Shown: positions 7,958 through 17,650, counted from the stretch's first letter. The stretch: 64,000 nt of DNA from Sodalinema lacuna_A (GCA_900149785.2 FSSI02000001.1:195651-259650), one strand, 5' to 3'. Made by a program: numbers and translations. Notes: generated from the sequence alone by a model not told the origin.

Positions 7958-9307
7958 ATGGAAACAATTATTGCCATTTTAAGTATTGTTATCAATACGA
8001 TCGCGATGATGGCCACGGTTCTTGCTGTACTTCTGCAATATCAACAAAACCAGAATGCAAAATCTTCTGAGCCACGTCAACTCAAATTCCCGGCGGCACT
8101 CTACCGGATTTCTAAACTAATACTTGCCAGTTTTTTTGTGACTTTTGTAGTCATGGGAGTTCGCCCTACAGGTATTTTGCAAGGGTTTGAGCTAAGCGCC
8201 TTCGATCATATGATGAAGCAGCGTCCCAATGAAACTCGAGATCAACGGTTGTTAGCGATTACTATTTCTGAGCAAGATATACAGTCTCAAGATAATCGAG
8301 AGGGAGGGAGTGTTTCCATTTCTGAAACCAACTTAATCCGGTTACTCAATAAACTTGAAACTAGCTATCAACCTGCAATTATTGGGCTAGATCTTTATTT
8401 GGATTGGGTGCAAAATCAAGAAATAATTAACCTGTTAGAACAGAAAGAAAACATTTTTACACTTTGCAAAGTTAGAGATGAAGAGATTGGAATTCCTCCG
8501 CCAGCAGGTGTTCCTGATGGACAACTTGGGTTCAGTGATGTTTTACTTGATCCCGATGATGTTGTTCGCCGCCATCTATTATCAATGGCACCTCCCCTTC
8601 AGTCGCTTTGTTACACGCCCTACGCTTTTAGCTTCCAAATTGCTAACTCTTATTTAAAAGATCGGGAGGTAACTATTTCGGCAACCGATTCCGGGGATAT
8701 TAAGATTGGGGATTCGAGTTTGCCACTCATCAACTTTGAATCAGGCCGTTTTGGTGGCTACCAAAATATTGATACACAGGGCTACCAAATTATGCTCAAC
8801 TATCGGTCGTACAACAATCCAAATAAATTTATTGAGAGGCTGACGCTTACTGATTTTTTAGAGTCAGAGATTAGCATAAATTTGGAAGATCGAATTGTCC
8901 TAGTTGGGGTAACCGCTGACAGTGCTGGTGATTTTTGGAACACTCCTTATAACTCTGGACAGGTTAATAACAGAATGCCAGGTGTCATTTTGCAAGCTCA
9001 TCTCATTAGTCAACTTTTAAGTTTTGGACTTGATGATCGGCCCTTAATTTCAGCATTGCCCAACTGGCCATCGTCTTCTATGGTTTGGATTACATGCCTA
9101 GGCTGGGGATTGCTGTTTGGATTTCTGTATGACAAAATTTTGCGAGGATTATTAGGTGGATGTCTATTTGGATTGCTATATTGGGTCTGTTCATATACCT
9201 TGGCTCAGGGTGTCTGGTTGCCTTTTATTCCATCTTTGATTGGAGGCGTATTGACTGGAGTTGGGGTGGTTGCTTACCGAGCATACAACCGTAATTCCAA
9301 AAAATAA
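7958..9307 (+). CDS. Stand-alone CHASE2 membrane protein without effector domain
   Basis: A 449-residue protein with one membrane helix at the very N-terminus (METIIAILSIVINTIAMM), a second at about 50-68, a CHASE2 sensor domain starting LSAFDHMMKQRP, and three C-terminal helices. It aligns throughout with the CHASE2 half of the 4739-7051 protein (shared blocks include LLDRRP/LDDRPL, VILQAHLISQ and GVWLPFIPS/GVWIPTVPA), but the CHAT domain is absent and replaced by the short extra helix. The ATG at 7958 has GGAG 8 nt upstream; a TTG directly before it is less likely. It could pair with the CHAT-CHASE2 protein as a co-receptor or decoy, or be a duplicate that lost its output domain. No frameshift is visible. 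Confidence 0.83.
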   Translation: METIIAILSIVINTIAMMATVLAVLLQYQQNQNAKSSEPRQLKFPAALYRISKLILASFFVTFVVMGVRPTGILQGFELSAFDHMMKQRPNETRDQRLLAITISEQDIQSQDNREGGSVSISETNLIRLLNKLETSYQPAIIGLDLYLDWVQNQEIINLLEQKENIFTLCKVRDEEIGIPPPAGVPDGQLGFSDVLLDPDDVVRRHLLSMAPPLQSLCYTPYAFSFQIANSYLKDREVTISATDSGDIKIGDSSLPLINFESGRFGGYQNIDTQGYQIMLNYRSYNNPNKFIERLTLTDFLESEISINLEDRIVLVGVTADSAGDFWNTPYNSGQVNNRMPGVILQAHLISQLLSFGLDDRPLISALPNWPSSSMVWITCLGWGLLFGFLYDKILRGLLGGCLFGLLYWVCSYTLAQGVWLPFIPSLIGGVLTGVGVVAYRAYNRNSKK

Positions 9308-9364
9308 AAGGCACATTTGCTTTTAACAGTTCTGGCTCAAACATAAATTAAAAATGAGGGAATC

Positions 9365-10132
9365 ATGCTGAGTTATCTACTTTTTCTTGCCACAACTTTC
9401 AGTTTTGCAACACCGGAGATGATGTTAACCAACCCTGAAGCAACTCAGAAAGCTGGGATTAGGACAATACAGCATCCTCCCATGATCAGTTTTTTGGACT
9501 TGAATCTACCGGATCGCGGTTATCCAGGTGGTCGTCGTCGGGGAGCCGCAAGCAGAGGCGGAGACCAGGACCAGGCATGTCCCGCTGAATACCTCGACCT
9601 GACTGCATTAGTCCCTGACACCAATTTTGGGCTAACTTGGTCGAACAATCCAAGTTTCTGGTATTACATTCCTGAAGCCGAAGATACTCCTTTGGTTGGC
9701 GAATTGGTCATTCAAGACTCAACAGAAGACCCGAGCATAACCATCTATCGAGATCAAATCGAGTTAGATCCACAAGGAGGGGTTTTCAAAATTTCACCGG
9801 CTCTAGATCAGGATTTAGAGGATGGTAAAACTTATACGTTGTTCTTGAAAATTTACTGCGATCTCAGGAGCCCAGAAGATTACAGTTATGTGGAAAATCA
9901 AATCCAGAAAAATCTGATGCCCGTCGATATTGAAACGGAGATAGTCGGGATTTCTTTATCTGAGCGCCTTCAGCTTTATGCTGAGTATGGCATTTGGTAT
10001 GATTTGGTCTCAGAGCTGGGGCAAGAGCTTTTAGAAGATCCCAATAATGCGGAGCTTCAAGAAATGTGGGATGAGTTATTGGAAAAAACTGATCTTGAGA
10101 ATCTGTTAGGGCACGATCTGCGCGAACTCTAG
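9365..10132 (+). CDS. DUF928 family exported protein (second copy)
   Basis: A 255-residue protein with a short hydrophobic N-terminus (MLSYLLFLATTFSFA) that reads as a signal peptide, an Arg/Gly-rich stretch (GGRRRGAASRGG, about 56-67), then the DUF928 core with CPAEYLDLTALVP, PSFWYYIP and YTLFLKIYCD. GAGG lies 8 nt before the ATG. The core is clearly paralogous to the gene at 7098; the linker differs. It is the last gene of the + strand operon, 57 nt after the CHASE2 gene and just before a strong hairpin. The order CHASE2-DUF928-CHASE2-DUF928 suggests duplication of a two-gene module. Function unknown; a periplasmic location is likely. Confidence 0.8.
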   Translation: MLSYLLFLATTFSFATPEMMLTNPEATQKAGIRTIQHPPMISFLDLNLPDRGYPGGRRRGAASRGGDQDQACPAEYLDLTALVPDTNFGLTWSNNPSFWYYIPEAEDTPLVGELVIQDSTEDPSITIYRDQIELDPQGGVFKISPALDQDLEDGKTYTLFLKIYCDLRSPEDYSYVENQIQKNLMPVDIETEIVGISLSERLQLYAEYGIWYDLVSELGQELLEDPNNAELQEMWDELLEKTDLENLLGHDLREL

Positions 10133-10162
10133 CCTGTTTGCATCTCTTCCTATCTTTTGGCT

Positions 10163-10191
10163 AAGTCCCTCTCCATAGGGTAGAGGGACTT
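10163..10191. terminator. Hairpin between convergent operons
   Basis: AAGTCCCTCT and AGAGGGACTT form a perfect 10-bp stem with a 9-nt loop. It lies 31 nt after the second DUF928 gene and 99 nt from the end of the facing CHAT gene, so it can serve as a terminator for the + strand operon and perhaps for both. No long U-tract follows. Confidence 0.65.
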
Positions 10192-10289
10192 CATGTTGTT
10201 GTTGATGTGGAGCAAGAAATGTGGCCCGCTTGTCACCCTCTCAGCAACCAATCACACGCTATAGCTTGAAGACCTATTCCTTTCAACTC

Positions 10290-13226
10290 CTATAGCCAGT
10301 TACCGACTAAAATATAAGGAGCCCATTCTCTGAATTCCATCTCAGGATTCTCTACATCTTCGTATCTTAACTGATTTAAAAAATTAAGCTGAGCAGATCT
10401 TAAGGCTTCTGCTTTATTTTTACCAGCTTTGAGTTGTTCGTAAAAATCAGGCATTACCTTAGCCGTTGATTCATCATCTGCTGGCCACAAAGTTGCCACT
10501 GTACTCCTTGCGCCAGAACGGACGGCCATTCCGCTTAAACCTAATGCCGCTCGTTCGTCTCCCTTGGCTGTTTTGCAAGCACTCATCACCAGCAATTCAA
10601 TGACATTAGCTGTAGCTAAGGGATTTAATCGGAATACAGCATCCATACTTCTCACTTTCAACAGCTCATCTGATAAGACAAGGTAGGTTCGTTCTGGATC
10701 TGAGCTGAAATTACCGTGGGTGGCTAAATGGATGACGGAAAATAAACCTGATCCGACTAAATTTTCTACGGCTGAACGTGTGAAGGTCTGATTGAGCAGA
10801 ACGCGAGTCGGTAAGAGTTGACTGATATCTTCAATCTCTCGTTCTACTCCTGGCAGTTCTGGCAAATTCTCCCTTGACCCAGAGAGTCCTCCACCTAGAA
10901 CGCTAACGCCAACTGTGTCAAAAGATTGGGGCTGGATGATCTTAATTCCAGGTGTAATCGCGATCGCATAGTCCTCTATAAGAAATTTGTCAGTATCTTG
11001 ATTATAAAGAACTGACATTGGGATTCTTTGCAATATCGTATCTAAAAAAAACACCAATGTCTTGACATTGCTCTCTTCGAGTTTAGGAGAGAGCGGTGCG
11101 ATCAACCACTCATACATCTCTTGGGCGTTAGGTTTAATGTCGGTATGATTTTTAGCAACGTCAATTAAGCCCAAGTACAAATTCCACAAAACCTTTTGAA
11201 AGTATCCCTGTTCATTTTGAGTGACGGAGTGGTGAGATAAGTCTTGACCTGGTAACTTTGCAATCACCTCAAGTGTATCATCCAAGATAATTGTGTAAAT
11301 TAATGCGGCCGTCGGATCTTGTTTATCAATGATGTCATCAACCTCAACTTCTTCTTCCGTAATACACGCATCTTGAAAGAAATTATTAAGCTCAGCAATT
11401 CTCAGGTCTTCAATGGCATTTCTTGCCTCTTCCAAAGACTCTGTACTCACATTGTCACCTCGTAAAAGCAACTCAACAAATTGCTTATAAACGGGTTCTA
11501 CATTATCCCTGAAGTCGTACTGAACTCGGGAATCGAGCGTCGCTAAATCTTGCCTCAATTGTTTTAAAATTTGAGAAGCCTGACGATAGGAATGAATGGC
11601 TTCAATTGAAACATCTGCTACTCCTAAATTTTCTTCATGACGAGTTTGTAAAATTCGTCCCATCTGCCATTGCCACTGATACGATAAATCTTGCCGAACT
11701 CCTTGCGTAGAGAGAGCCAGGGCGTTGCGAGTTGCGGTAATGGCCTCATCCCAGTTTTGGCTTTTTTCTTGAAATTTACCCAAAACCCCATATCCATAGG
11801 ACTGAAGTTCTAGGCTTCCCAACTGTTCCGCTTCAGTAATTGACTCCTGAATTAGGTTTAGAACACTCTCTTGATTTAACCCCAAGTTGTTGGTGGATTT
11901 TTGTAAATTGATTTGATTACAATCGATTGAGTGACAGGCCAGCTTTAACTGGCTTTCCACTTTGATATTACTAAGGGGTAACGATGAGAGTTGAGGATAA
12001 ATTTGGTCAATTAACTGTTCGGCTTCTTGGGTGAATTGCTCAACTTGGCTAGATGATATGTCAATTTGTTGTTGATAATTATTGGCTAATGGATTCAGTC
12101 TAATAACAATCAGCTCAAAATCTAGTTGGTTTTGCAGATATTCAGCTTTTTGAGGAATAATCCGGATTAAGTCAGACAGAATATCCAAGCGGTTCAACTG
12201 TCCTTGCAACCTCAGGCTGGGAGAGGAACTTAGATCAATGGCCCGTTGATAATATCCAAGGGCTGTCATGGCATAGCTATCGAGACTGCTAGCTTGTATC
12301 AAATTATCATCATCACCTAAATCGAACTGGCGTAAGTTAAAGGCTCTGTTGACTTTGGCTTTGAGCGTATTCCCCAAACTCAGATAGGCAAGACTTCGAT
12401 CGCGATCCAATTCGCTAGTATCTAAACTAGCTTGTAAGATGCGTTCAGAGGCTTCCAACTGCCCCAACAGCCGTAACTGATTCCCCAAACTCCGCAACGC
12501 CATCGCCTTCAACCGAGAATCCGGCTGTAGTTCGATCGCCTCCAACAACTCCTCCCGCTGACGAGTTCTCACATCCGGGTCATCCGCCGCCAAACCATCA
12601 CAAGTCAACTCGCCCCCCGTCAGCCGTTCCAACAGTTGATCGCACGATCGCCGATACAACCCCAACGCCTCCAAGGCCCGAGCCTGATTCAGTTGACTGC
12701 CCCAACGGCCCTCAACATCCCCCAACCGCTCATAGCGCCGTTCCGCCTCCTGCCAACTCTCAAACGCCGCTTCTGCTTGTCCTACAGCCAATTGCAACTG
12801 TCCCTGAGTCGTTAACGCCGCCGCAAATAGCCGTTGCCGGTCATCCTGCGCCGTGGCTTCGGGGATGCCAATTAAGCGTAAACTCTCTTCGATGGCTTCC
12901 TGGGCCTCCCCCCACTGTCCCTGCTGCTGTTGCGCCAGAGACAGGTAATTGAGGGCGATCGCCTGATTCAACGGTTCCCCCCGTTCCCCATAGGCCTGAG
13001 CCGCCCCCTGTAACTGCCGAGCCGCCGAAGCCATCTCCCCCGCCTCATAGGCCGTTCGACCCTGACGCAGCAAAACATCTGGCTCTGACGACTGAGCCAA
13101 CATCGAGGCATCGGACGGAGGAGCCGTGACCCCCGCATCGGGCCAAAGTACCGGGATAGCTAGGCTGATCACACATCCGAACAGCAAGCAGACGCAAAAA
13201 CGTAACGCACCAGAAATACGCATCAT
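10290..13226 (-). CDS. Exported TPR-CHAT protein (caspase-like)
   Basis: A 978-residue protein: N-terminal signal sequence (hydrophobic ALRFCVCLLFGCVISLAIP, cleavage probably near MLAQS), then TPR repeats over about residues 45-560, and a C-terminal CHAT domain (about 690-978). The catalytic pair is present: HLATHGNFS (H837) and VMSACKTAKG (C884), followed by the usual SGMAVRSGARSTVATLW block. An exported CHAT protein is unusual next to the cytoplasmic one in the facing operon. Its first ATG overlaps the stop codon of the upstream TPS fusion (ATGA), which indicates translational coupling. It may process, fold or be carried with the secreted partner (inference). The second ATG, at 13223, is an equally possible start. 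Confidence 0.88.
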   Translation of the reverse strand: MMRISGALRFCVCLLFGCVISLAIPVLWPDAGVTAPPSDASMLAQSSEPDVLLRQGRTAYEAGEMASAARQLQGAAQAYGERGEPLNQAIALNYLSLAQQQQGQWGEAQEAIEESLRLIGIPEATAQDDRQRLFAAALTTQGQLQLAVGQAEAAFESWQEAERRYERLGDVEGRWGSQLNQARALEALGLYRRSCDQLLERLTGGELTCDGLAADDPDVRTRQREELLEAIELQPDSRLKAMALRSLGNQLRLLGQLEASERILQASLDTSELDRDRSLAYLSLGNTLKAKVNRAFNLRQFDLGDDDNLIQASSLDSYAMTALGYYQRAIDLSSSPSLRLQGQLNRLDILSDLIRIIPQKAEYLQNQLDFELIVIRLNPLANNYQQQIDISSSQVEQFTQEAEQLIDQIYPQLSSLPLSNIKVESQLKLACHSIDCNQINLQKSTNNLGLNQESVLNLIQESITEAEQLGSLELQSYGYGVLGKFQEKSQNWDEAITATRNALALSTQGVRQDLSYQWQWQMGRILQTRHEENLGVADVSIEAIHSYRQASQILKQLRQDLATLDSRVQYDFRDNVEPVYKQFVELLLRGDNVSTESLEEARNAIEDLRIAELNNFFQDACITEEEVEVDDIIDKQDPTAALIYTIILDDTLEVIAKLPGQDLSHHSVTQNEQGYFQKVLWNLYLGLIDVAKNHTDIKPNAQEMYEWLIAPLSPKLEESNVKTLVFFLDTILQRIPMSVLYNQDTDKFLIEDYAIAITPGIKIIQPQSFDTVGVSVLGGGLSGSRENLPELPGVEREIEDISQLLPTRVLLNQTFTRSAVENLVGSGLFSVIHLATHGNFSSDPERTYLVLSDELLKVRSMDAVFRLNPLATANVIELLVMSACKTAKGDERAALGLSGMAVRSGARSTVATLWPADDESTAKVMPDFYEQLKAGKNKAEALRSAQLNFLNQLRYEDVENPEMEFREWAPYILVGNWL

Positions 13227-16200
13227 AGGGGGTTAAACCTGATTGAGAAATACAAACCGTTGTCTTGTAACGTATCGTTGCCCGTATCCAGTTCAATGAG
13301 GGGAATCCCCCAGTCAACAGCAGCCGTGAGGCGATCGCCCAACTGTAAGCGTAACCCCAATCCAGCCGAAGCTAGGGTACTGGTGTCAGGATTGGCGCGA
13401 TCGCCCAAATTCCAGACCGTCCCCACCTCCACAAAAGGAGCCAGCCAGACCGTCCCCTGGCGGCGAGCAAACTGGAATAAGGGCAATTGCACCTCCGCCG
13501 AGCCAAACAAACCCGAATCCGCCAGCAGCACATCCTGACGATAGCCCCGCATCCGCCGCCGTCCTCCCAAACTGAACTGCTCAATGGGAACCAGGGAGGT
13601 TGACGCCAACTGGGCATCTCCCCGCAGCAGCACGCGAGTCCCCGCCTCCCCAGGAGTCCCCATCCCCGAGAGCCGCCGCACCCACTGAGCCTGACCTCGC
13701 CAAGCAAAGAACTCACTATCGGGTTCACTCTCATTCACCGTGGCCTCAAACCAGTTCACCCCCAGACTAAACTCCGAGCGTAGGGCCAACACCTCGCGGC
13801 TGTCTCGTTGCGTCCAATCTTGGAACAGGCGCAACACAGAAATATTGGTTTCCCCCTGGTCATCGGCCCCTGGAGAGAGGGGAAAATTACGATCAAGAAT
13901 CGAGGTTTGAGTATCCCGTCGCGAGGCGCTCAACCCCACCGCAAATTCCCGAAACACGTAATCCTGAGGGGCTGAAGGCTCATCCTCCCCATGATTCTCC
14001 CCATGATTCTCCCCATCATTCCCCCCATCATTCCCCTCTGACCGGGGTTGCACCTGGCGTAACAGCGGTTGGCGGTAACTGACCTCATAAGTGCGAGTAT
14101 CCGCTTGGATATCCACTTGCTCAAAGGGCGCCTCGATAATGCGACTGTCCCCGGTGCTATAGAGGAAACCAATCGTGCCATCGAGGGCATTAATGGGCAG
14201 ACGATAGCCCAGATTCCAGTTGCCCGTTCCCTCCGTATTGCTGTAGGACAGGGTCGCCACATCCCCGATGCCGAAGAGGTTAGCGATGCCGCTATCGGCC
14301 TGTTGTCGGAAACTGCCCACCGTGGGGGAGCGATCGTTGTCCAGGCTGAGACTGGCGGTGACGGCATTGCTCTCCTGCACCTGGACATTGAGCAGATTGG
14401 TTCCCGCTTGCACTCCCGCCCCCAACTCCGCCGAGAGTCGGTCAATGCGGGGGTCGAGTTGCAGCAGTTGTAGAGCTTCTAGGAGTTGATCTTTCTGGAC
14501 GGGTCCCTCAGTAAATCGCTCGATGCGGCGCACCACATAGTTGGGGTTGAGGTTGCCACTGGTGCGCACTTGGATGTCTTCGAGGGTTCCTTCTAGGATT
14601 TGCACCGTGATCACCCGGTTTTCGGTGGTTTGGGGGGGAATGTAAGCGCCGCTGGTGATGTAGCCCTGTTTGTTGTACTCCTCTGTAATTTGGTCTGCGA
14701 CGGTTTGCAGGTCTTGGAACTGGAGGTCGCCATGTCTGAATTCCTCGTCGATGGACGCGGCCAGTTCTGCATCGGAGAGGACCGTGTTGCCCTGGAATCG
14801 GAAGCCTTGGACTTGGAAGGTTGGGTTTGGGGGGGATTGTGCGCGGCGATCGCGTTTCTCACTCTGGAGTGCTTGGGACTGGGGGGAACAGTTATCTGGT
14901 GCGGCGGGAGGGCGATAGTTAGACCCCGTTCCGGGAGCGGTTAAGACCAGTTCCCCCTCAGCGTTGACGCGCCAAGTTTGGGCTTGGCGAATCTGTGTTG
15001 GGGTGGAGGGGAGGGGTTCGGCGCTGTCCTCTCCGACTTGGGGGTCATCGAGGGGGTCGAGTCGTAGGTCTTCCCAGCCGGTGGTTCCGGTGAAGGGGTC
15101 GTTGGGACTGGGGGGGAGGCCACTGCTGCCGGTTTGCACAAATTCCGTTTCACTGCCTTGGATGCAGGGGTTTTGGTCGACAGCGGCGTTGACGGGTCGG
15201 TCTTCGAGTTCGATGAGGGCGCTGACGGGGTCCACTTCTGGGGTGTTGATTTCGACGATGCCACTGAAGTCGGGTCCCAATGCTGAGGTGGCTGTAATAT
15301 CACTGTTGGGGGTGCTTTCTTCGCGAAATTCCGTCCCAAAGAGTCCCTCAGTGTTGAGAACCACCCGACCGCCAAAGTTATCTTGAGCGTTAGCATTGAT
15401 ATCACTGTTTTCTAGGGCGGTCAGGGTTGCGGTATCGATTTCAATGTTGCCCCCAGTTGCGCTTCCCACGGCATTGGTGGTGACTTGACTGTTTTCTAAC
15501 AGTCGGAAGTCGTTAGCGGTGATGATGATATTGCCGAAATCGCCGGAGGTGGTTTCGGCAGTGAGGCGACCGTTATTTAGGAAGAGGTCTCGGACTTGGA
15601 TGGTTAAGTTTCCGGCACTACCCAAGGGTACGTTTAGGAGAGGAGTCCCATCTCGATCCCGAAGAATTCCATTAACGTTGACTTCGGCACCTTCGCGGAC
15701 CGTCAAACGATTCCCCGAAATGCTCAAGTTTCCGGCCTCCCCTGGTCCTTCCGTCCGCACTGTGAAGCGGCTAGGTCTGCCATCGGGAGTTCTACCACTG
15801 AGGTCAATGTCGTCGGCTGTGATGGTTAGGTTGCCAGCATTTCCGGGGCCTCGGGTTCCGGCGGTGATTTGCCCTCCATCTTGAACTCGAATCTGTTGAC
15901 TGTTGACGGTTAACTGACCGGCATCGGCGTTTCCCTGAGTGGTGGCGGTGATAGCACTGGGAATATCTCCTCTCGGACTAGGAGTGCTACCCAAAATTTC
16001 TAAACGTTCGGTTGTGATTATGACGCTACCACCTGGCCCTCCGCCAGCGGTTGCACCCGAAATTTGTCCCCCTTCAAAGATACTTAATTGTGGCGTTTGG
16101 ATATCAATATTGCCCCCAGTTCCTGTTGCTAGTGGACGGGGTTCTCCATCAGGTGAACGGGGAACATCAACCTGAGAAACAATGCCACTCGCATTTATCC

Positions 16201-17650
16201 CTAATCCACCCTGAACTTCGATAGAGTCCCTGGCTTGGATCAAGATATTACCTGCGTTTCCGGCACCAAAAGTCGTTGCGGAGAGTTGTCCACCACTGAA
16301 AACCCTTAACTGCCGGACGTTTAGGTTCAGATTCCCCGCAGGTGAGTTACCAACTCGAGTGTCACTGCTGATGACCCCACCTCCTTGAACTAAAATGTTA
16401 TCCGCGTTGACATTAACATCGCCGCCAGGCCCAAATCCCAAGGTAGCAGTTGATAGAGTGCTAAATACGGATATCGGTGTGCCAGGAAGCGTCACCCCAC
16501 CACTGACTTCTAATTGGTTGGCAATGTTGAGGTTTAAATTGCCACTGGAACCTGGACTAAAAGAGACAGAAGAAATTTGCGCTCCATCGCGAATTAAAAG
16601 TTCGCGAGCGGTGAGATTCACATCACCACTTGTTCCCAGTCCCTGAGTTTGCGTAAGGATGCTACTGGGAGCTGGACCTCTCATGTCAAAGTCAAGTCCG
16701 AGTAACTCACTAGTCTCCCCGACATTGACATTAATGTTGCCTCCTGGCTGATTCCCTTCCGTTAGAGAAAGGATGGTGGAACCATCTTGAATGCTCAGAC
16801 GTTGCGATCGCAGCTCAATACTCCCCCCTCCCGGACCACTCACATCAACAGAAGCGCGTTGTCGCAAATCTAGGGAACCAAAGTTGTCAACACCGCTATA
16901 GTTGGGTCGAACGAGATTGTCTAGGCTCACCTGACTGTTACTCCCTACACTCCCCAGGTGGATCATTCCCTGTTCAGCGGTCAAATTCCCGCCATTCAGT
17001 GAAATGTCCCCACCCAAAAGGGTTAGGGACTGACCGGATTCTACTTGTAACCCTCCAGCGGGCGATCGTTGTAACCGCCCCGTTCCGGGTTCCGGGGCAA
17101 AGTTATGACCCGAACCACGAACCTCAATCTGACCGGGGTTCGCTCCAAACTGCAATCCCACGGGAGTCGTAACTGTTAGGAGTGGTAAGTTAGGGGAGGT
17201 TGGGGGTTGACCAAAGGTTGCCCCATCGGCAAATTCGAACTGTTCTGCTGTTGTGGCGAGAAATGACCCACCAATGTCCAACTGAGCGCTGGGACCAAAG
17301 ACGATACCATTGGGGTTGAGGAAAAATAAATTGACCCCATCAGCGCCAATGAGTCCATCGATGTCAGAAATTCCCTCCCCAGTCACCCGAGTAAAAATTG
17401 TCTCAATACTGGAATTATGACGGAACCAGGCTTCATTCCCGGTGGGTACAGAAAACTCCTCAAAACTATGGAAGAGATGGCGATCGACTTCGGTTCCCCC
17501 CTCAATGGTGAACTGGTTGTCTTCAAGGGTGACACTAGAAGGGATTGGGAGAGTGGCATCAGGGATAATTTGAGCGAGTGTTGGTGAGGGACAGACAATC
17601 GCCGCAAGGGGCAGTACCCAACTAGCGGATCTCCAATGATTCATGTTCAC
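13223..17650 (-). CDS. Two-partner-secretion exoprotein fused to its own POTRA/TpsB-type barrel
   Basis: One uninterrupted frame of 1475 residues. Signal peptide to about A26 (SPTLA/QI); TPS secretion domain (about 27-160) with the NPNGI motif at 112-116; a long region of repeated beta-helix-type motifs with recurring SAGNL/GGNI glycine-rich turns to about residue 800; a Pro-rich linker; POTRA domains from about 943 (TFQVQGFRFQGNTVLSD); then an FhaC/ShlB-type 16-strand barrel (about 1105-1475) with the conserved loop motif appearing as RRMRGYRQD near 1367. TpsA and TpsB are normally separate genes. A fusion would be anchored at the outer membrane, displaying its own passenger. A frameshift-free reading argues against artefact. 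An acidic repeat (GENHGENHGED) lies in a barrel loop. Confidence 0.88.
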   Translation of the reverse strand: MNMNHWRSASWVLPLAAIVCPSPTLAQIIPDATLPIPSSVTLEDNQFTIEGGTEVDRHLFHSFEEFSVPTGNEAWFRHNSSIETIFTRVTGEGISDIDGLIGADGVNLFFLNPNGIVFGPSAQLDIGGSFLATTAEQFEFADGATFGQPPTSPNLPLLTVTTPVGLQFGANPGQIEVRGSGHNFAPEPGTGRLQRSPAGGLQVESGQSLTLLGGDISLNGGNLTAEQGMIHLGSVGSNSQVSLDNLVRPNYSGVDNFGSLDLRQRASVDVSGPGGGSIELRSQRLSIQDGSTILSLTEGNQPGGNINVNVGETSELLGLDFDMRGPAPSSILTQTQGLGTSGDVNLTARELLIRDGAQISSVSFSPGSSGNLNLNIANQLEVSGGVTLPGTPISVFSTLSTATLGFGPGGDVNVNADNILVQGGGVISSDTRVGNSPAGNLNLNVRQLRVFSGGQLSATTFGAGNAGNILIQARDSIEVQGGLGINASGIVSQVDVPRSPDGEPRPLATGTGGNIDIQTPQLSIFEGGQISGATAGGGPGGSVIITTERLEILGSTPSPRGDIPSAITATTQGNADAGQLTVNSQQIRVQDGGQITAGTRGPGNAGNLTITADDIDLSGRTPDGRPSRFTVRTEGPGEAGNLSISGNRLTVREGAEVNVNGILRDRDGTPLLNVPLGSAGNLTIQVRDLFLNNGRLTAETTSGDFGNIIITANDFRLLENSQVTTNAVGSATGGNIEIDTATLTALENSDINANAQDNFGGRVVLNTEGLFGTEFREESTPNSDITATSALGPDFSGIVEINTPEVDPVSALIELEDRPVNAAVDQNPCIQGSETEFVQTGSSGLPPSPNDPFTGTTGWEDLRLDPLDDPQVGEDSAEPLPSTPTQIRQAQTWRVNAEGELVLTAPGTGSNYRPPAAPDNCSPQSQALQSEKRDRRAQSPPNPTFQVQGFRFQGNTVLSDAELAASIDEEFRHGDLQFQDLQTVADQITEEYNKQGYITSGAYIPPQTTENRVITVQILEGTLEDIQVRTSGNLNPNYVVRRIERFTEGPVQKDQLLEALQLLQLDPRIDRLSAELGAGVQAGTNLLNVQVQESNAVTASLSLDNDRSPTVGSFRQQADSGIANLFGIGDVATLSYSNTEGTGNWNLGYRLPINALDGTIGFLYSTGDSRIIEAPFEQVDIQADTRTYEVSYRQPLLRQVQPRSEGNDGGNDGENHGENHGEDEPSAPQDYVFREFAVGLSASRRDTQTSILDRNFPLSPGADDQGETNISVLRLFQDWTQRDSREVLALRSEFSLGVNWFEATVNESEPDSEFFAWRGQAQWVRRLSGMGTPGEAGTRVLLRGDAQLASTSLVPIEQFSLGGRRRMRGYRQDVLLADSGLFGSAEVQLPLFQFARRQGTVWLAPFVEVGTVWNLGDRANPDTSTLASAGLGLRLQLGDRLTAAVDWGIPLIELDTGNDTLQDNGLYFSIRFNPL

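Noticed and set aside
13372..16646. Many frames on both strands inside the TPS fusion gene
   Set aside because: Composition shadows of a GC-rich repetitive gene; none has a domain or start context.
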